The notes: a model not told the origin generated them from the letters alone. 32,798 bases of DNA from Bacteroidales bacterium (GCA_012522535.1 JAAYKF010000093.1:1-32798); one strand, 5' to 3'; numbered from the stretch's first letter, positions 15,584 to 24,894 are shown. Made by a program: numbers and translations.

Positions 15584-18500
15584 ATGAAAAAGTTTTATCC
15601 ATTTTTATTTCTGTTATTATTTCCTTTTGCCACTCTTTTTTCTCAGCAAATCCTTGTTTCGGCTTGGTCGTTTGATGAGTTATTGGAGGCTGACGAAACG
15701 GCAAATGTTATAAATGCCGATATCGGAAATACCAGTTCAGTAATCTATCTTGATGGAACCAATGGTTCGGATGAGTTTTTGTCCACGGCTACAAGTCCGG
15801 AGTTGACTGTTTTTGCTGGCTCTGTTTTAAACGACCCCAGAGAAACACCCGCTGCTGGTAAAGCCCTTACCATTGCCAATAACAGTGCCAACGGCAAATC
15901 TCTAATCATCAAATTCTCGATGACAGATTTGAAGAATGCCGAAATTAGCTTCGCCACAAGAGGTACAAGCACAGGTTTTAGCTCCCATAATTGGGCTTGG
16001 AGTACCGACGGAACAAACTTTACCGATTTTGGAGAAAACAGCGCTGTGGTAACAACAAGCTTTGTGGTGAAAACTCTCCCTCTGGGCAATCTTGTTGATA
16101 ATGAGGATGTTGTCTTTTTAAAGCTCACTTTTGATGGTGCAACCACCGCCAGCGGAAATAATAGAATTGACAATTTGGTCATAAAAGCTGAAGAGGATGT
16201 AACCGAATTTATTGATGTGGAGATGGTTTATGGAGTACTACCGCCAAGCTCTGTTTGCGGACAAGAAAATGTACATTTTGTGGTATTAGCAAAAAATAAT
16301 AGTAATATAAACTTGAGTGATGTTCCCTTTTATGCAAAAATAAATACGCCTTCTGGCGATGAAATTAACCTATCGCAAACCCTTGCAAATTTTGTTGCTG
16401 GAACGCAGATGAATATAACCTTCACACCAAGTTTTAATGCCATTGAAAGTGGGGTCTATAGCGTGATAGCCTATTCGGCATTGGAAAATGATGAGCTGAA
16501 AACTAATGATACAATAACATATTCTTTTGAGGTGGCAGAAATTCTTGAAGTGCCATTTATAGCAGATTTTAATGATGCAGAAAATGATGGTTTTGTACTA
16601 CTTGAAGGTTTTACTTTTGTAGGCTCTGGCGAGGATAGAATGCTACAAAGTGATTTTACATCTCAAAATGAGAGTATATTAGAAACCCAAAAAAGGGTAG
16701 GACCTTTAAGTTTTCACAATCATTTGGTTTTTGATTTTAGAATAATAAACAGTGAGCAAAATGGATATGAACTCACCCAAGATGATGTGATAAAAGTTTA
16801 TATAAATAATGATTGTGGTGATTATACAATTCTGGCAGAAATAAATTCTGATAATCATGAAGCAATAGCCGATTTCAGAAGAAAAGCTATCCCATTAAAT
16901 GCTTTCGAAAATGCCAATGTTCAGGTGAAAATTGTTGCAGAAAAGTCTGATGAAACAAACTATACTATTCAAATTGATAATTTAGAAATACGCGATGGCG
17001 ACCTTTGGGATTTTGGTGTAGTGGAGAAAATTTTACCCATAAACACACCTTGTGGATTGGAAAATGATACCCTTAGAGCTATTTTCAAAAACTTTGGAGA
17101 TGGGTATGTTAAAGATATTCCAGTAGCTGTGCAGGTTGCACGACCATATTTTCCGCCAATTGTTACCATTGAAGACACCATCAGAACAGTTTTAGCACCC
17201 AACGAAGAGATTATTTTTACCTTTTCAGAAACAATTAATACAGCTACACCCGGAAAATATACCTTAATGTACAGAACTGTACATCCTTTCGACACCGTTG
17301 CAAGCTTAGGACATAATATAAATAATAATCTTATTGATAGTATCAGAATTGAGAATGCCCTGCCATTGCCATATTTTCAAAATTTTGAAAACGAAGATTA
17401 TGCACTGCAATGGAACACAGATATGATATTCGATAGTGCAAATGAGTACTTAACCAAAACTTTTGTAGCAACCGATAATAACGGATACCTAAATTCTGCA
17501 AAAAGATTTGGACCTATAACAGCAAACCATAATCTGTTTTTTGATTATACTTTTGTAAATTCTGCTGGAAATGCTCTAACAATGTCGGCGAATGATGTTG
17601 TTTTGGTGAAAATTTCTGATGATTGCGGCATAACAACTACAACTGCTTATACAATTAACTCATCTAATCATACACAATCGGCTGATTTTCAGAATATTCA
17701 AATACCGCTAACAGCATTTGCAGGAGAGCTAATTACCATCGATTTTGAGATGAATATAGAGACAGAAAATGCTGTTTTAAAAATTGATAATATTATAATC
17801 GATGGAGCTCCAACCATTAGCATTGATGGTCCAGAAAATGTAAATTTATGCCAAAACGACACCTATACAGCCCATGTAAGTGGCTCAAGTTCATATGAGT
17901 ATAATTGGTATTTGAATGATATATTAAGTGATGACATATCCACATCTCAAGATTTGATCATAACTGAAGAGGGTACCTATATTGTGGAAGCAACCAATGC
18001 ATCTGGAATGTCTTCCTACGATACTCTTATTGTAAATATTGTGCCACTGCCAGATGTCCAATTTGACCTGCCCCAAGAGCATAGCTCTGTATGTCCCAAC
18101 GCGGATTTTATATTATTGACAGGTAATACCCCAGCAGGTGGAACTTTTTCTGGCGATGGTGTTTCTGTAAATCGTTTCTACCCAGCTACTGCCGGAAGTG
18201 GAACACACACCATAACCTACACAGCCACTGTTGATGGCTGTTCGGCATCGGCAACGGCTACAATCACAGTCCACCAGGTGGTAGATGTGCAGCTGTCCGA
18301 TTTACCTGAACTATGCTTTAATGATGAAGCTATTACACTAAATCAGGGAGTACCCACAGGAGGCATCTATTCAGGGATAGGGGTGGAAAACAATATTTTT
18401 GACCCCCAAATAGCAGGTGTCAATACCCATCTGATAACATACTCATTCACCGATGAAAATGCCTGCGTTTACACTGCCCAAAATTCAATTTTGGTGAAAC

Positions 18501-19225
18501 CACTGCCCAACGCTTTTGCAGGAAATGACACCCAAGTTTGTGAAGGCAAACAGACCACCCTTGTGGCTTCGGGAGGTACTTCATACCTATGGAGCACAGG
18601 CGAAACAAACAATGCCATTGTGGTTAGCCCAGAGGAGACTACAACATATTTTGTAACCGTTACAGGTGTCAATGGCTGTACAAGCAGTGATGATGTAAAA
18701 GTTGTGGTAAATCCGTACCCCGTGGCTACTCTAAGCCTACCCTTCGATACAGTTTGTATGCAAACAACAGCCTTTGAACTTTCGGGTGGCGAAGGTACTC
18801 CTGCCGGAGGAATTGGAACATATTCTGGACCGGGAGTTAGCGGAAATTGGTTCAATCCAGCCATCGGAATGGGAACTTATCCCATCAAATATACATACTC
18901 ACTTTCGGGTTGCGACTCTTCTGCTACACAAGAAATTACAGTGATAAATTGTGTGGGAATTGATGAATTTGAACTTGAAAATTTCATAACTGTTCAGCCA
19001 AACCCAGTGGAAGATATGCTGTTTGTGAAAATTCAAAACACAAACGGACTCTACGAAATAGCCCTAACAGATGTGCTGGGCAAGGTGCTTTACACTCACC
19101 AAATTAATGAGAATAGCCCAGAAGCATCTATAAACATACCATTGGAAAATCTGCAAAAAGGACTATATTTGATTCATATTTCGCACAATGAGCAAAAACT
19201 TATTAAGAAAATTATGAAGTTGTAA
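15584..19225 (+). CDS. Giant T9SS cargo protein with duplicated CARDB-like/anchor-J-like modules and Ig-like repeats
   Basis: A 1213-residue surface or secreted protein. The signal peptide is residues 1-20 (FLFLLLFPFATLFS). Residues 23-205 form a jelly-roll-like domain (WSFDELL, then the end RIDNLVIKA). Next comes an internal duplication: a CARDB-like domain (about 208-320, then 475-590, each opening with a V/L-P...CG pattern) alternating with a choice-of-anchor-J-like domain (322-470, then 595-740, each opening PF..DFN/PYFQNFE, with RVGPLS or RFGPIT, and closing on an IDN-x-x-I strand). Residues about 743-1125 hold Ig/PKD-like domains, including three copies of a P-x-GG-x-(x)-Y/F-SG-x-GV element (near 850, 924 and 1073) and one GNDTQVCEG unit. 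Residues 1134-1213 are a type A T9SS sorting domain (VQPNPVEDMLFVKI, QKGLYLIHI). No catalytic residues are seen; an adhesin-like role is most likely. The next cargo gene starts 2 bp after its stop. Confidence 0.88.
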   Translation: MKKFYPFLFLLLFPFATLFSQQILVSAWSFDELLEADETANVINADIGNTSSVIYLDGTNGSDEFLSTATSPELTVFAGSVLNDPRETPAAGKALTIANNSANGKSLIIKFSMTDLKNAEISFATRGTSTGFSSHNWAWSTDGTNFTDFGENSAVVTTSFVVKTLPLGNLVDNEDVVFLKLTFDGATTASGNNRIDNLVIKAEEDVTEFIDVEMVYGVLPPSSVCGQENVHFVVLAKNNSNINLSDVPFYAKINTPSGDEINLSQTLANFVAGTQMNITFTPSFNAIESGVYSVIAYSALENDELKTNDTITYSFEVAEILEVPFIADFNDAENDGFVLLEGFTFVGSGEDRMLQSDFTSQNESILETQKRVGPLSFHNHLVFDFRIINSEQNGYELTQDDVIKVYINNDCGDYTILAEINSDNHEAIADFRRKAIPLNAFENANVQVKIVAEKSDETNYTIQIDNLEIRDGDLWDFGVVEKILPINTPCGLENDTLRAIFKNFGDGYVKDIPVAVQVARPYFPPIVTIEDTIRTVLAPNEEIIFTFSETINTATPGKYTLMYRTVHPFDTVASLGHNINNNLIDSIRIENALPLPYFQNFENEDYALQWNTDMIFDSANEYLTKTFVATDNNGYLNSAKRFGPITANHNLFFDYTFVNSAGNALTMSANDVVLVKISDDCGITTTTAYTINSSNHTQSADFQNIQIPLTAFAGELITIDFEMNIETENAVLKIDNIIIDGAPTISIDGPENVNLCQNDTYTAHVSGSSSYEYNWYLNDILSDDISTSQDLIITEEGTYIVEATNASGMSSYDTLIVNIVPLPDVQFDLPQEHSSVCPNADFILLTGNTPAGGTFSGDGVSVNRFYPATAGSGTHTITYTATVDGCSASATATITVHQVVDVQLSDLPELCFNDEAITLNQGVPTGGIYSGIGVENNIFDPQIAGVNTHLITYSFTDENACVYTAQNSILVKPLPNAFAGNDTQVCEGKQTTLVASGGTSYLWSTGETNNAIVVSPEETTTYFVTVTGVNGCTSSDDVKVVVNPYPVATLSLPFDTVCMQTTAFELSGGEGTPAGGIGTYSGPGVSGNWFNPAIGMGTYPIKYTYSLSGCDSSATQEITVINCVGIDEFELENFITVQPNPVEDMLFVKIQNTNGLYEIALTDVLGKVLYTHQINENSPEASINIPLENLQKGLYLIHISHNEQKLIKKIMKL

Positions 19226-19227
19226 AT

Positions 19228-22200
19228 ATGAAAAACATCCAAAAATTTACGCTACTCCTAATTCTGAGCCTGATTTCTGGAAATCTTTTTTCGCAATCTT
19301 GTCCAGAATTATGGGTAGATTTGGGAAGCCAAAAACATATTGTCTGTGGCGATAGCGTGAAGCTTTTTGCCAAAACCAATTTCCAGCACGCAGATTCTAT
19401 CTCTTGGCAATGGACAGATAATGATTTTCAAACAACAACAATTTCTCAATCAACAATAGTTTTTCCGCCCATTTCTAAAATATATAAAGTGCAAGCCACA
19501 ACGCCCTCGGGTTGCGTAATGACAGATTCTGTCTTGGTAAATGTGCACGGAGCACAAGTCAATGTGGAAGAGCAAAAAACTATTGCCTGCGGAATGCAAG
19601 TTTATGTTTTTGCCAATGTAAAATGGCAAAATGTTTTTTCGCCTACAGCCGAAAAAATATCTGGCGTAGCCATGCCCAGCAGTGATACAGTATTTGTTTG
19701 TGGCGATAATGGCAAAGTTTTCAAATCAACCGACCAAGGAGCATCATGGACTGATGTCTCGCTTAGCGTAAATTTCGACCTAAAATCATGCCATTTTTTC
19801 TCCTCAAATATTGGTTTGGTTTGTGGCGATAATGGAGTTATTTATCGCACCACCGATGGCGGAAATACTTGGCAAAATGCCCCAACAGGAAATGCACAAG
19901 CCATAAATTCAATGTTTTTTCTCAACAACCAAACTGGCTTTGCAGCTGGCGGAACTGGGTCAACAAACACATATTTGTACAAAACTGGAAATGGTGGTGC
20001 CAACTGGAGTACCATCGGATTACCCAATAATTATGTCATAAATTCACTCTTTTTTCATAACGCAAATCAAGGTTTTGCCGCTTGCAAAAATGGGATAATC
20101 ATGAAATCTACAAATGGTGGTTTGCAGTGGACAACTTCCAGTATGACAATGCAAAACGACCTGAATAGCATCCTTTTCGTAGATGAAAATATAGGCTTTG
20201 TTTGCGGTAATAATGGCTTGATTTTAAAGACAGATAATCAAGGTGAAACTTGGACAAAACTTAATTCCAACACGCATAACAATCTCAGAAAAATTGAGCT
20301 AACCGACAATAATGACTTAATAATTGTGGGTGATAATGGCACAATTCTGTTTTCTCCAAACTATGGAGATGATTGGCATAAAATCCCCATTGGTAGTGAA
20401 GGTAATGTATTGAATATCAAGATGATAAACCATGAGTTGGGTTTCTTGGTAGGGGAGAATGGAAAAATAATGAAGCATAAAAATGTTTTCAACACTTTTC
20501 AGTGGTTACCCACAGACAATTTAACTGATGTGGAATATTATAATACAATAATAAACACCTCACAATCAGCAATCTATGAGTTTTTTGCTCAAACAGCTCA
20601 CTATTGTGTTGCATCTGATACGATTTTTATAGAGGCGCTACCCTCTGAGGTTTATGCCAATATTGATAAAGAATCGGTCTGCGGCGATGAAGTAGTCCTC
20701 TACGGCGATTTCCAGTGGAAAATTGTCGAAAATGATATTGGATTATTAATCGAAGATGCCATAGTGGAGGGCAATTTGGTTAAAGCTGTTTATGGCGATA
20801 CATTGCTGATTATTTCGGAAAATGGCTCTATTCTAAAAAAAGTGAAAATTGGTACTGGCGGAGGTAGCTCCTTCAAAACCATTGCCACCAATAATAAAGG
20901 AAGTATTTTAGCGGCAGGCTATACTGGGGTGATGGCTCAAAGCAAAGATTTTGGCTTCAACTGGTCATATGTGATAACGGGTAATACTCACACCATCAAC
21001 AAGATAGCCTTTAGGGATGATGGTTTTGCCCTCGCCGTTGGCGATAATGGACATATTCTGAAATCTACTGATGGAGGAACAAGTTGGATAATAATTAACA
21101 CTGGCTATAATTCTGATTTACAGAGTGTTGTGTTTTTAAATAATGATGATATTTTAGTTGTGGGAAGTGGTGGAACTGTACTGCGTTCAACTAATAATGG
21201 CAGTAGTTTTGGCTCTATGGGAAACATAACTTCAAGTAATTTATTTGATGTTGCAGTTTTGCCCGATGCCACAATTTTTGCCTGCGGCGATAATGGAACT
21301 ATCCTAAAGTCAACCAATTCAGGTCTATCGTGGACAAGTGAGACCATAGATGTATCTCAAAACTATAAATCTATTTTTGCCCTCACATCAGAAATTATAT
21401 ACCTAAGTGGCGATAATGGCGTAATCCAAAAATCCATAGATGGAGGTGAAAATTGGTACATAATGAAGTCCAACTCCACAAAAAATCTAAAGAATATAAG
21501 CTTCACAAATCAGTCTGCTGGCATTGCCCTCGGCTCCAATGGCGAAATTCTTCGCTACGATTATCCCAATTCCAATAATAGATGGATTGATGTAAATACA
21601 TTTCAAGTTTATAATCAAGATGTGATTTCGGTTTTTCCCAACGAAACTTCCAATTATATTTTTCAAATGGAGACAAGTTCTGGATGTTTTAGCTCCGATA
21701 CAACAACAGTAATTGTCAACCCACTAATTGTTTATGCAGGAGGCGATGTGGTTCAAACTTGTGGACTACCTTTCGAAATTCAAACTCAAACCAATCTCAT
21801 TGACGACCAGCACATAACCTATCAGTGGACACCCTCAACTTATCTTTCCAACGACACAATTCCCAATCCTATTTGCACCCCACTAAGCAATGTGCAATAT
21901 GTACTACATGCTTGGCACCCAGATGGTTGTGAAGCATATGATACCATAAATGTCTTTGTTGGGTCAACCTCCGTAACAGCTTATCAAGATACCACAATAT
22001 ATTGTGGTGAAATGGCCAATTTAAGCGTTGAGCTTGAAAATCCAATTTCGGGAACTACCTACTCTTGGACACCCTCCGAAAGTTTAAACAACTCCCATAT
22101 TGCCAACCCAATAGCAACGCCCTCGCAAACTACCTCATATGTGGTTGTTGCCACCGACCCCAATGGCTGCACTGGTACTGACTCGGTGCTGGTGAAAGTA

Positions 22201-23256
22201 ACAGCTTTGGAGGTCTCCATTAATACCCAAGAGATTTTAAGTTGTGGCGAAAAAATACAACTTTTCCCGCAAGTCAACAATCCCAATCCCGGTCTCTTAA
22301 ACTGGCAGTGGACACCCGAAGTAGGATTAAATATTTCCACAATTCAAAACCCTTTTGTTAGCTATGGCGGAGATATTTCATACACAGTAACAGCCTCAAA
22401 CAGCAGTGGCGAATGCACGGCAAGTGCGAGCATAGATATCATTTCTGCCCCTGCACTTTTCAACCCCGAAATATGCCTTGCATCATATGATATCGATCGA
22501 GATAGAAATCTTGTGCAGTGGATAGTGCCACACACAAATGTTTTGGATTCAGTGAAAATTTTTCGAAAAAACGACTACAATCAGTGGGTATTGCAAAGCA
22601 ATAGAAATCACCATGCTGGAAATTTCTGGTTCGATCCAACGGCAATACCCCATAAAGGAGCTTCTGAATATGTAATTTCATTTGTGGATAGTTGCGGCTT
22701 CGAAAGCTCCCAAAGTGATGAACACAAAACTATTTTTGCAAGTATGGATATAAGTGAAAATGGTTTATGGAATATAAACTGGACTCATTATCAGGGTTTT
22801 ATGTCCCTTTGGTATGATGTTTATAGAGCCTATGGAAACCTAAGTTTTGAACATATTGCACGTGTGTCAAATACAGCTACAAGCTTTGTTGATACCACCC
22901 AAAGAGAGGGTCTTAGAAAATATTTCATAGCTGCCGAAAATCCCGACTCTTGCTTCACAAATGTTAACACCCATAGAAAATTTTCATTCTCAAATATTGT
23001 ATCCAACACCCCGCAAACCCTTGTAAGCGACATTAAAGTTTTCCCCAATCCAGCAGTGGATAGGCTTGTTGTTTCAGGTGCATTGTTGGTGGGTTCAGAT
23101 ATTGAAATTTTCGACTCAAAAGGAGATAAAGTTATGGAGCTAACAACCATGGAACCCCTAATTGTTATCCCACTTAGCAAACTCCGAAAGGGAGTTTATC
23201 ACCTTAGAATTGAAACAAGCGTGAACGTTATTTACGATAAATTTGTCAAATTATGA
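19228..23256 (+). CDS. Giant T9SS cargo protein with two seven-bladed YCF48/BNR-type propellers nested in Ig-like domains
   Basis: A 1342-residue secreted protein with a signal peptide (MKNIQKFTLLLILSLISGNLFSQ). Residues 26-108 are a complete Ig-like domain. Two blocks of seven YCF48/BNR-type repeats follow (137-424 and 500-784), about 41 residues each, with the recurring core CGDNG-x-I/V-x-K-S-T-D-x-G-x-x-W. Each block seems to interrupt an Ig-like domain: the first strands (CGMQVYVFANVKW at 121-133; CGDEVVLYGDFQW at 485-497) precede the propeller and the remaining strands (425-471; 785-832) follow it. Three intact Ig-like domains (834-1073, each with CG and W-x-P/T landmarks), a fibronectin-like region (about 1080-1260) and a T9SS sorting domain (1268-1342: VFPNPAVDRLVV, RKGVYHLRI) complete it. 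No hydrolase residues are evident; BNR-type Asp boxes alone do not make it a sialidase. The start is 2 bp after the previous stop; the end overlaps tadA by 4 bp. Confidence 0.88.
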   Translation: MKNIQKFTLLLILSLISGNLFSQSCPELWVDLGSQKHIVCGDSVKLFAKTNFQHADSISWQWTDNDFQTTTISQSTIVFPPISKIYKVQATTPSGCVMTDSVLVNVHGAQVNVEEQKTIACGMQVYVFANVKWQNVFSPTAEKISGVAMPSSDTVFVCGDNGKVFKSTDQGASWTDVSLSVNFDLKSCHFFSSNIGLVCGDNGVIYRTTDGGNTWQNAPTGNAQAINSMFFLNNQTGFAAGGTGSTNTYLYKTGNGGANWSTIGLPNNYVINSLFFHNANQGFAACKNGIIMKSTNGGLQWTTSSMTMQNDLNSILFVDENIGFVCGNNGLILKTDNQGETWTKLNSNTHNNLRKIELTDNNDLIIVGDNGTILFSPNYGDDWHKIPIGSEGNVLNIKMINHELGFLVGENGKIMKHKNVFNTFQWLPTDNLTDVEYYNTIINTSQSAIYEFFAQTAHYCVASDTIFIEALPSEVYANIDKESVCGDEVVLYGDFQWKIVENDIGLLIEDAIVEGNLVKAVYGDTLLIISENGSILKKVKIGTGGGSSFKTIATNNKGSILAAGYTGVMAQSKDFGFNWSYVITGNTHTINKIAFRDDGFALAVGDNGHILKSTDGGTSWIIINTGYNSDLQSVVFLNNDDILVVGSGGTVLRSTNNGSSFGSMGNITSSNLFDVAVLPDATIFACGDNGTILKSTNSGLSWTSETIDVSQNYKSIFALTSEIIYLSGDNGVIQKSIDGGENWYIMKSNSTKNLKNISFTNQSAGIALGSNGEILRYDYPNSNNRWIDVNTFQVYNQDVISVFPNETSNYIFQMETSSGCFSSDTTTVIVNPLIVYAGGDVVQTCGLPFEIQTQTNLIDDQHITYQWTPSTYLSNDTIPNPICTPLSNVQYVLHAWHPDGCEAYDTINVFVGSTSVTAYQDTTIYCGEMANLSVELENPISGTTYSWTPSESLNNSHIANPIATPSQTTSYVVVATDPNGCTGTDSVLVKVTALEVSINTQEILSCGEKIQLFPQVNNPNPGLLNWQWTPEVGLNISTIQNPFVSYGGDISYTVTASNSSGECTASASIDIISAPALFNPEICLASYDIDRDRNLVQWIVPHTNVLDSVKIFRKNDYNQWVLQSNRNHHAGNFWFDPTAIPHKGASEYVISFVDSCGFESSQSDEHKTIFASMDISENGLWNINWTHYQGFMSLWYDVYRAYGNLSFEHIARVSNTATSFVDTTQREGLRKYFIAAENPDSCFTNVNTHRKFSFSNIVSNTPQTLVSDIKVFPNPAVDRLVVSGALLVGSDIEIFDSKGDKVMELTTMEPLIVIPLSKLRKGVYHLRIETSVNVIYDKFVKL
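19636..20499 (+). repeat. Coding repeat block 1: seven YCF48/BNR-type repeats
   Basis: This block encodes residues 137-424. Repeat cores lie near residues 158, 199, 240, 286, 326, 367 and 408, a period of about 41-42 residues, with the best copies reading CGDNGKVFKSTDQGASW and CGDNGVIYRTTDGGNTW. Seven copies fit one closed propeller. The DNA copies are diverged, so this is an old duplication. Confidence 0.8.
20725..21579 (+). repeat. Coding repeat block 2: seven YCF48/BNR-type repeats
   Basis: This block encodes residues 500-784. Cores lie near residues 521, 563, 605, 646, 687, 728 and 769, again with a period of about 41. The strongest are VGDNGHILKSTDGGTSW and CGDNGTILKSTNSGLSW; the first two copies are degenerate. 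The block is separated from block 1 by the second part of one Ig-like domain and the first part of the next. Confidence 0.8.
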
Positions 23257-23714
23257 TGACCATATATTCCGACGAACATTTTATGAAAGAGGCACTAAAA
23301 GAGGCTCACAAAGCTCTTGAAAAAGATGAGGTGCCAATAGGCTGCGTTATACTTAGTCAAAATAGAATTATTTCGCGAGGACACAATCTTACCCAGCAGT
23401 TGAAAGATGTTACAGCCCATGCCGAAATGCAAGCCATCACGGCGGCAGCCAATACTCTGGGAGGGAAATATCTGAAAGATTGCAAGATTTTTGTAACTAT
23501 AGAACCTTGCCCAATGTGTGCAGCAGCATTAGCTTGGAGTCAAATTTCGGAAGTGGTTTTTGGTGCAAAAGATGAGAAAAAAGGTTATTCCACAATATCG
23601 CAAAATTTACTTCATCCCAAAACAATTGTCAAGTCTGGAGTGTTAGAAAAAGAGTGTAGCCAATTGGTAAGCGAGTTTTTTAAAAATAAAAGAGCAAGTA
23701 AAAATCATAAATAA
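23253..23714 (+). CDS. tadA: TadA-type tRNA adenosine deaminase / nucleoside deaminase
   Basis: A 153-residue zinc-dependent deaminase of the cytidine-deaminase fold. Its expected role is converting A34 to inosine in tRNA-Arg(ACG), in the cytoplasm. The zinc site is His56 with catalytic Glu58 in TAHAEMQAI, plus Cys86 and Cys89 in EPCPMCAAAL. The preceding GHNLTQQLKDV matches the TadA substrate loop better than guanine or cytosine deaminases. Length is normal for TadA. Three Met codons could start it (23253, 23256, 23283). I use the first, which overlaps the cargo gene stop in an ATGA arrangement and suggests translational coupling. No signal peptide is present, so its cytoplasmic role contrasts with its secreted neighbours. 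Confidence 0.9.
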   Translation: MMTIYSDEHFMKEALKEAHKALEKDEVPIGCVILSQNRIISRGHNLTQQLKDVTAHAEMQAITAAANTLGGKYLKDCKIFVTIEPCPMCAAALAWSQISEVVFGAKDEKKGYSTISQNLLHPKTIVKSGVLEKECSQLVSEFFKNKRASKNHK

Positions 23715-23738
23715 ATGGCACTATTGGTAACATTGCAA

Positions 23739-23746
23739 TATATTTG
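23739..23746 (+). promoter_or_regulatory. Putative Bacteroidota -7 element for the PorV-like gene
   Basis: TATATTTG followed by C, in the 79-bp gap between tadA and the PorV-like gene. It ends 47 nt before the ATG at 23794. The nearest upstream TTG (23724-23726) is only 12 nt away and too close for a -33 element. If real, the PorV-like, PorU-like and deoC genes could be transcribed independently of the cargo genes. Confidence 0.4.
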
Positions 23747-23793
23747 CACAAAATTCGTTTCAATTAGAGCCTTATAAATAACTAATGTATAGA

Positions 23794-24894
23794 ATGAAAA
23801 AATTCTTTTCCATAATCAGCTTTTTACTTTTGCAGTTTTGTGGCTTTTCGCAAGCAACAAAATATAGCAACGAGTTTATGAATCTTGGTGTCGGTGCCAG
23901 GGCTTTGGGTATGTCCAATACGCAAGTGTCGCTCACCAACGACGGTACAGCAGGATATTGGAACCCTGCTGGACTACTAAATATGAGCCGCGACAGAGAA
24001 CTAAATCTGATGCATGCCGAATATTTTGCTGGGATTGCAAAATACGATTATGGCTCCTTTGCCATTAAAATTGACGAAAATTCAGCAGCAGCACTTTCGG
24101 TTATTCGTTTTGGAGTTGATGATATTCCCAATACAACAGAATTAATTGATAATCAGGGAAATATAGATTATAATAGAATCACAAGCTTTTCAGCTGCCGA
24201 CTATGGAATACTATTTTCATATGCTCGTAAACTGCCGTCAATAGAGGGTTTAAGACTTGGTGCCAATGTGAAAGTGATTCGTAGAGTTATTGGTGATTTT
24301 GCTGGTGCTTGGGGCTTCGGAATAGATGCTGGTGCGCAATATTCATACAAAAATTGGAATTTTGGAATTATGGGAAGAGATATAACTTCAACATTCAATG
24401 CGTGGAGCTACGATTTATCTGATAGAATGATTGAAGTTTTTCAACAAACTGGAAACGATATCCCAACAAATTCATTGGAAATTACACTTCCAAAATTTAT
24501 TGTAGGTGCAAGCCATAAATTCAATTTGCCAAAAGATTTATCGGCAACAGTGGCACTCGATTTAGATATCACCACCGACAGAAAAAGGAATGTGTTAATT
24601 AGCGGAAATCCTTTTAGCATAGACCCACATTTTGGAGTGGAATTGGGATATAACAATTTGATATTTGTTAGAGGTGGATTTGGAAATCTTCAGCAAGAAA
24701 GCGATTTTTTGAGAGATAATTTCTGGTCGTATCAGTTTAATGTTGGTGTGGGTGTAATAATTAAAAAAATATTGGCAATTGATTATGCACTAAGCGATAT
24801 AGGCGATAAATCCATTGCTGTTTATTCAAATATATTTTCATTAAAACTGTTTTTAAATAGAAGTGAAAGCAAAAAAGAAGCAAGCTCATTTTGA
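23794..24894 (+). CDS. PorV/PorQ-like outer-membrane barrel protein
   Basis: A 366-residue protein related to the PorV/PorQ group, FadL-like barrels that act in the T9SS attachment step. In that system PorV carries cargo to the sortase PorU, and PorQ works with PorZ. The start at 23794 gives a signal peptide (MKKFFSIISFLLLQFCGFSQ); an upstream in-frame ATG at 23785 adds only three residues. The family signature follows directly: NLGVGARALGMSNT, then SLTNDGTAGYWNPAGL (about residues 30-60). The remainder is beta-rich with FadL-like strands and ends in a short charged tail. It lies 9 bp before a C25 PorU-like gene, the same kind of pairing as porV with porU, so a PorV-type role is favoured over PorQ. 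Which paralogue it represents cannot be decided from one window. Confidence 0.85.
   Translation: MKKFFSIISFLLLQFCGFSQATKYSNEFMNLGVGARALGMSNTQVSLTNDGTAGYWNPAGLLNMSRDRELNLMHAEYFAGIAKYDYGSFAIKIDENSAAALSVIRFGVDDIPNTTELIDNQGNIDYNRITSFSAADYGILFSYARKLPSIEGLRLGANVKVIRRVIGDFAGAWGFGIDAGAQYSYKNWNFGIMGRDITSTFNAWSYDLSDRMIEVFQQTGNDIPTNSLEITLPKFIVGASHKFNLPKDLSATVALDLDITTDRKRNVLISGNPFSIDPHFGVELGYNNLIFVRGGFGNLQQESDFLRDNFWSYQFNVGVGVIIKKILAIDYALSDIGDKSIAVYSNIFSLKLFLNRSESKKEASSF

Noticed and set aside
15745-16182. 145-codon antisense frame within the 1213-aa cargo gene
   Set aside because: It is fully contained in a well-supported CDS, has low-complexity composition and no domain, and is best explained as a shadow of the opposite strand.
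19636-21579. Sialidase or photosystem II assembly factor
   Set aside because: The repeats resemble BNR Asp boxes and YCF48 repeats, but sialidase catalytic residues are not recognisable and the protein is a T9SS-exported multidomain protein in a non-photosynthetic context.
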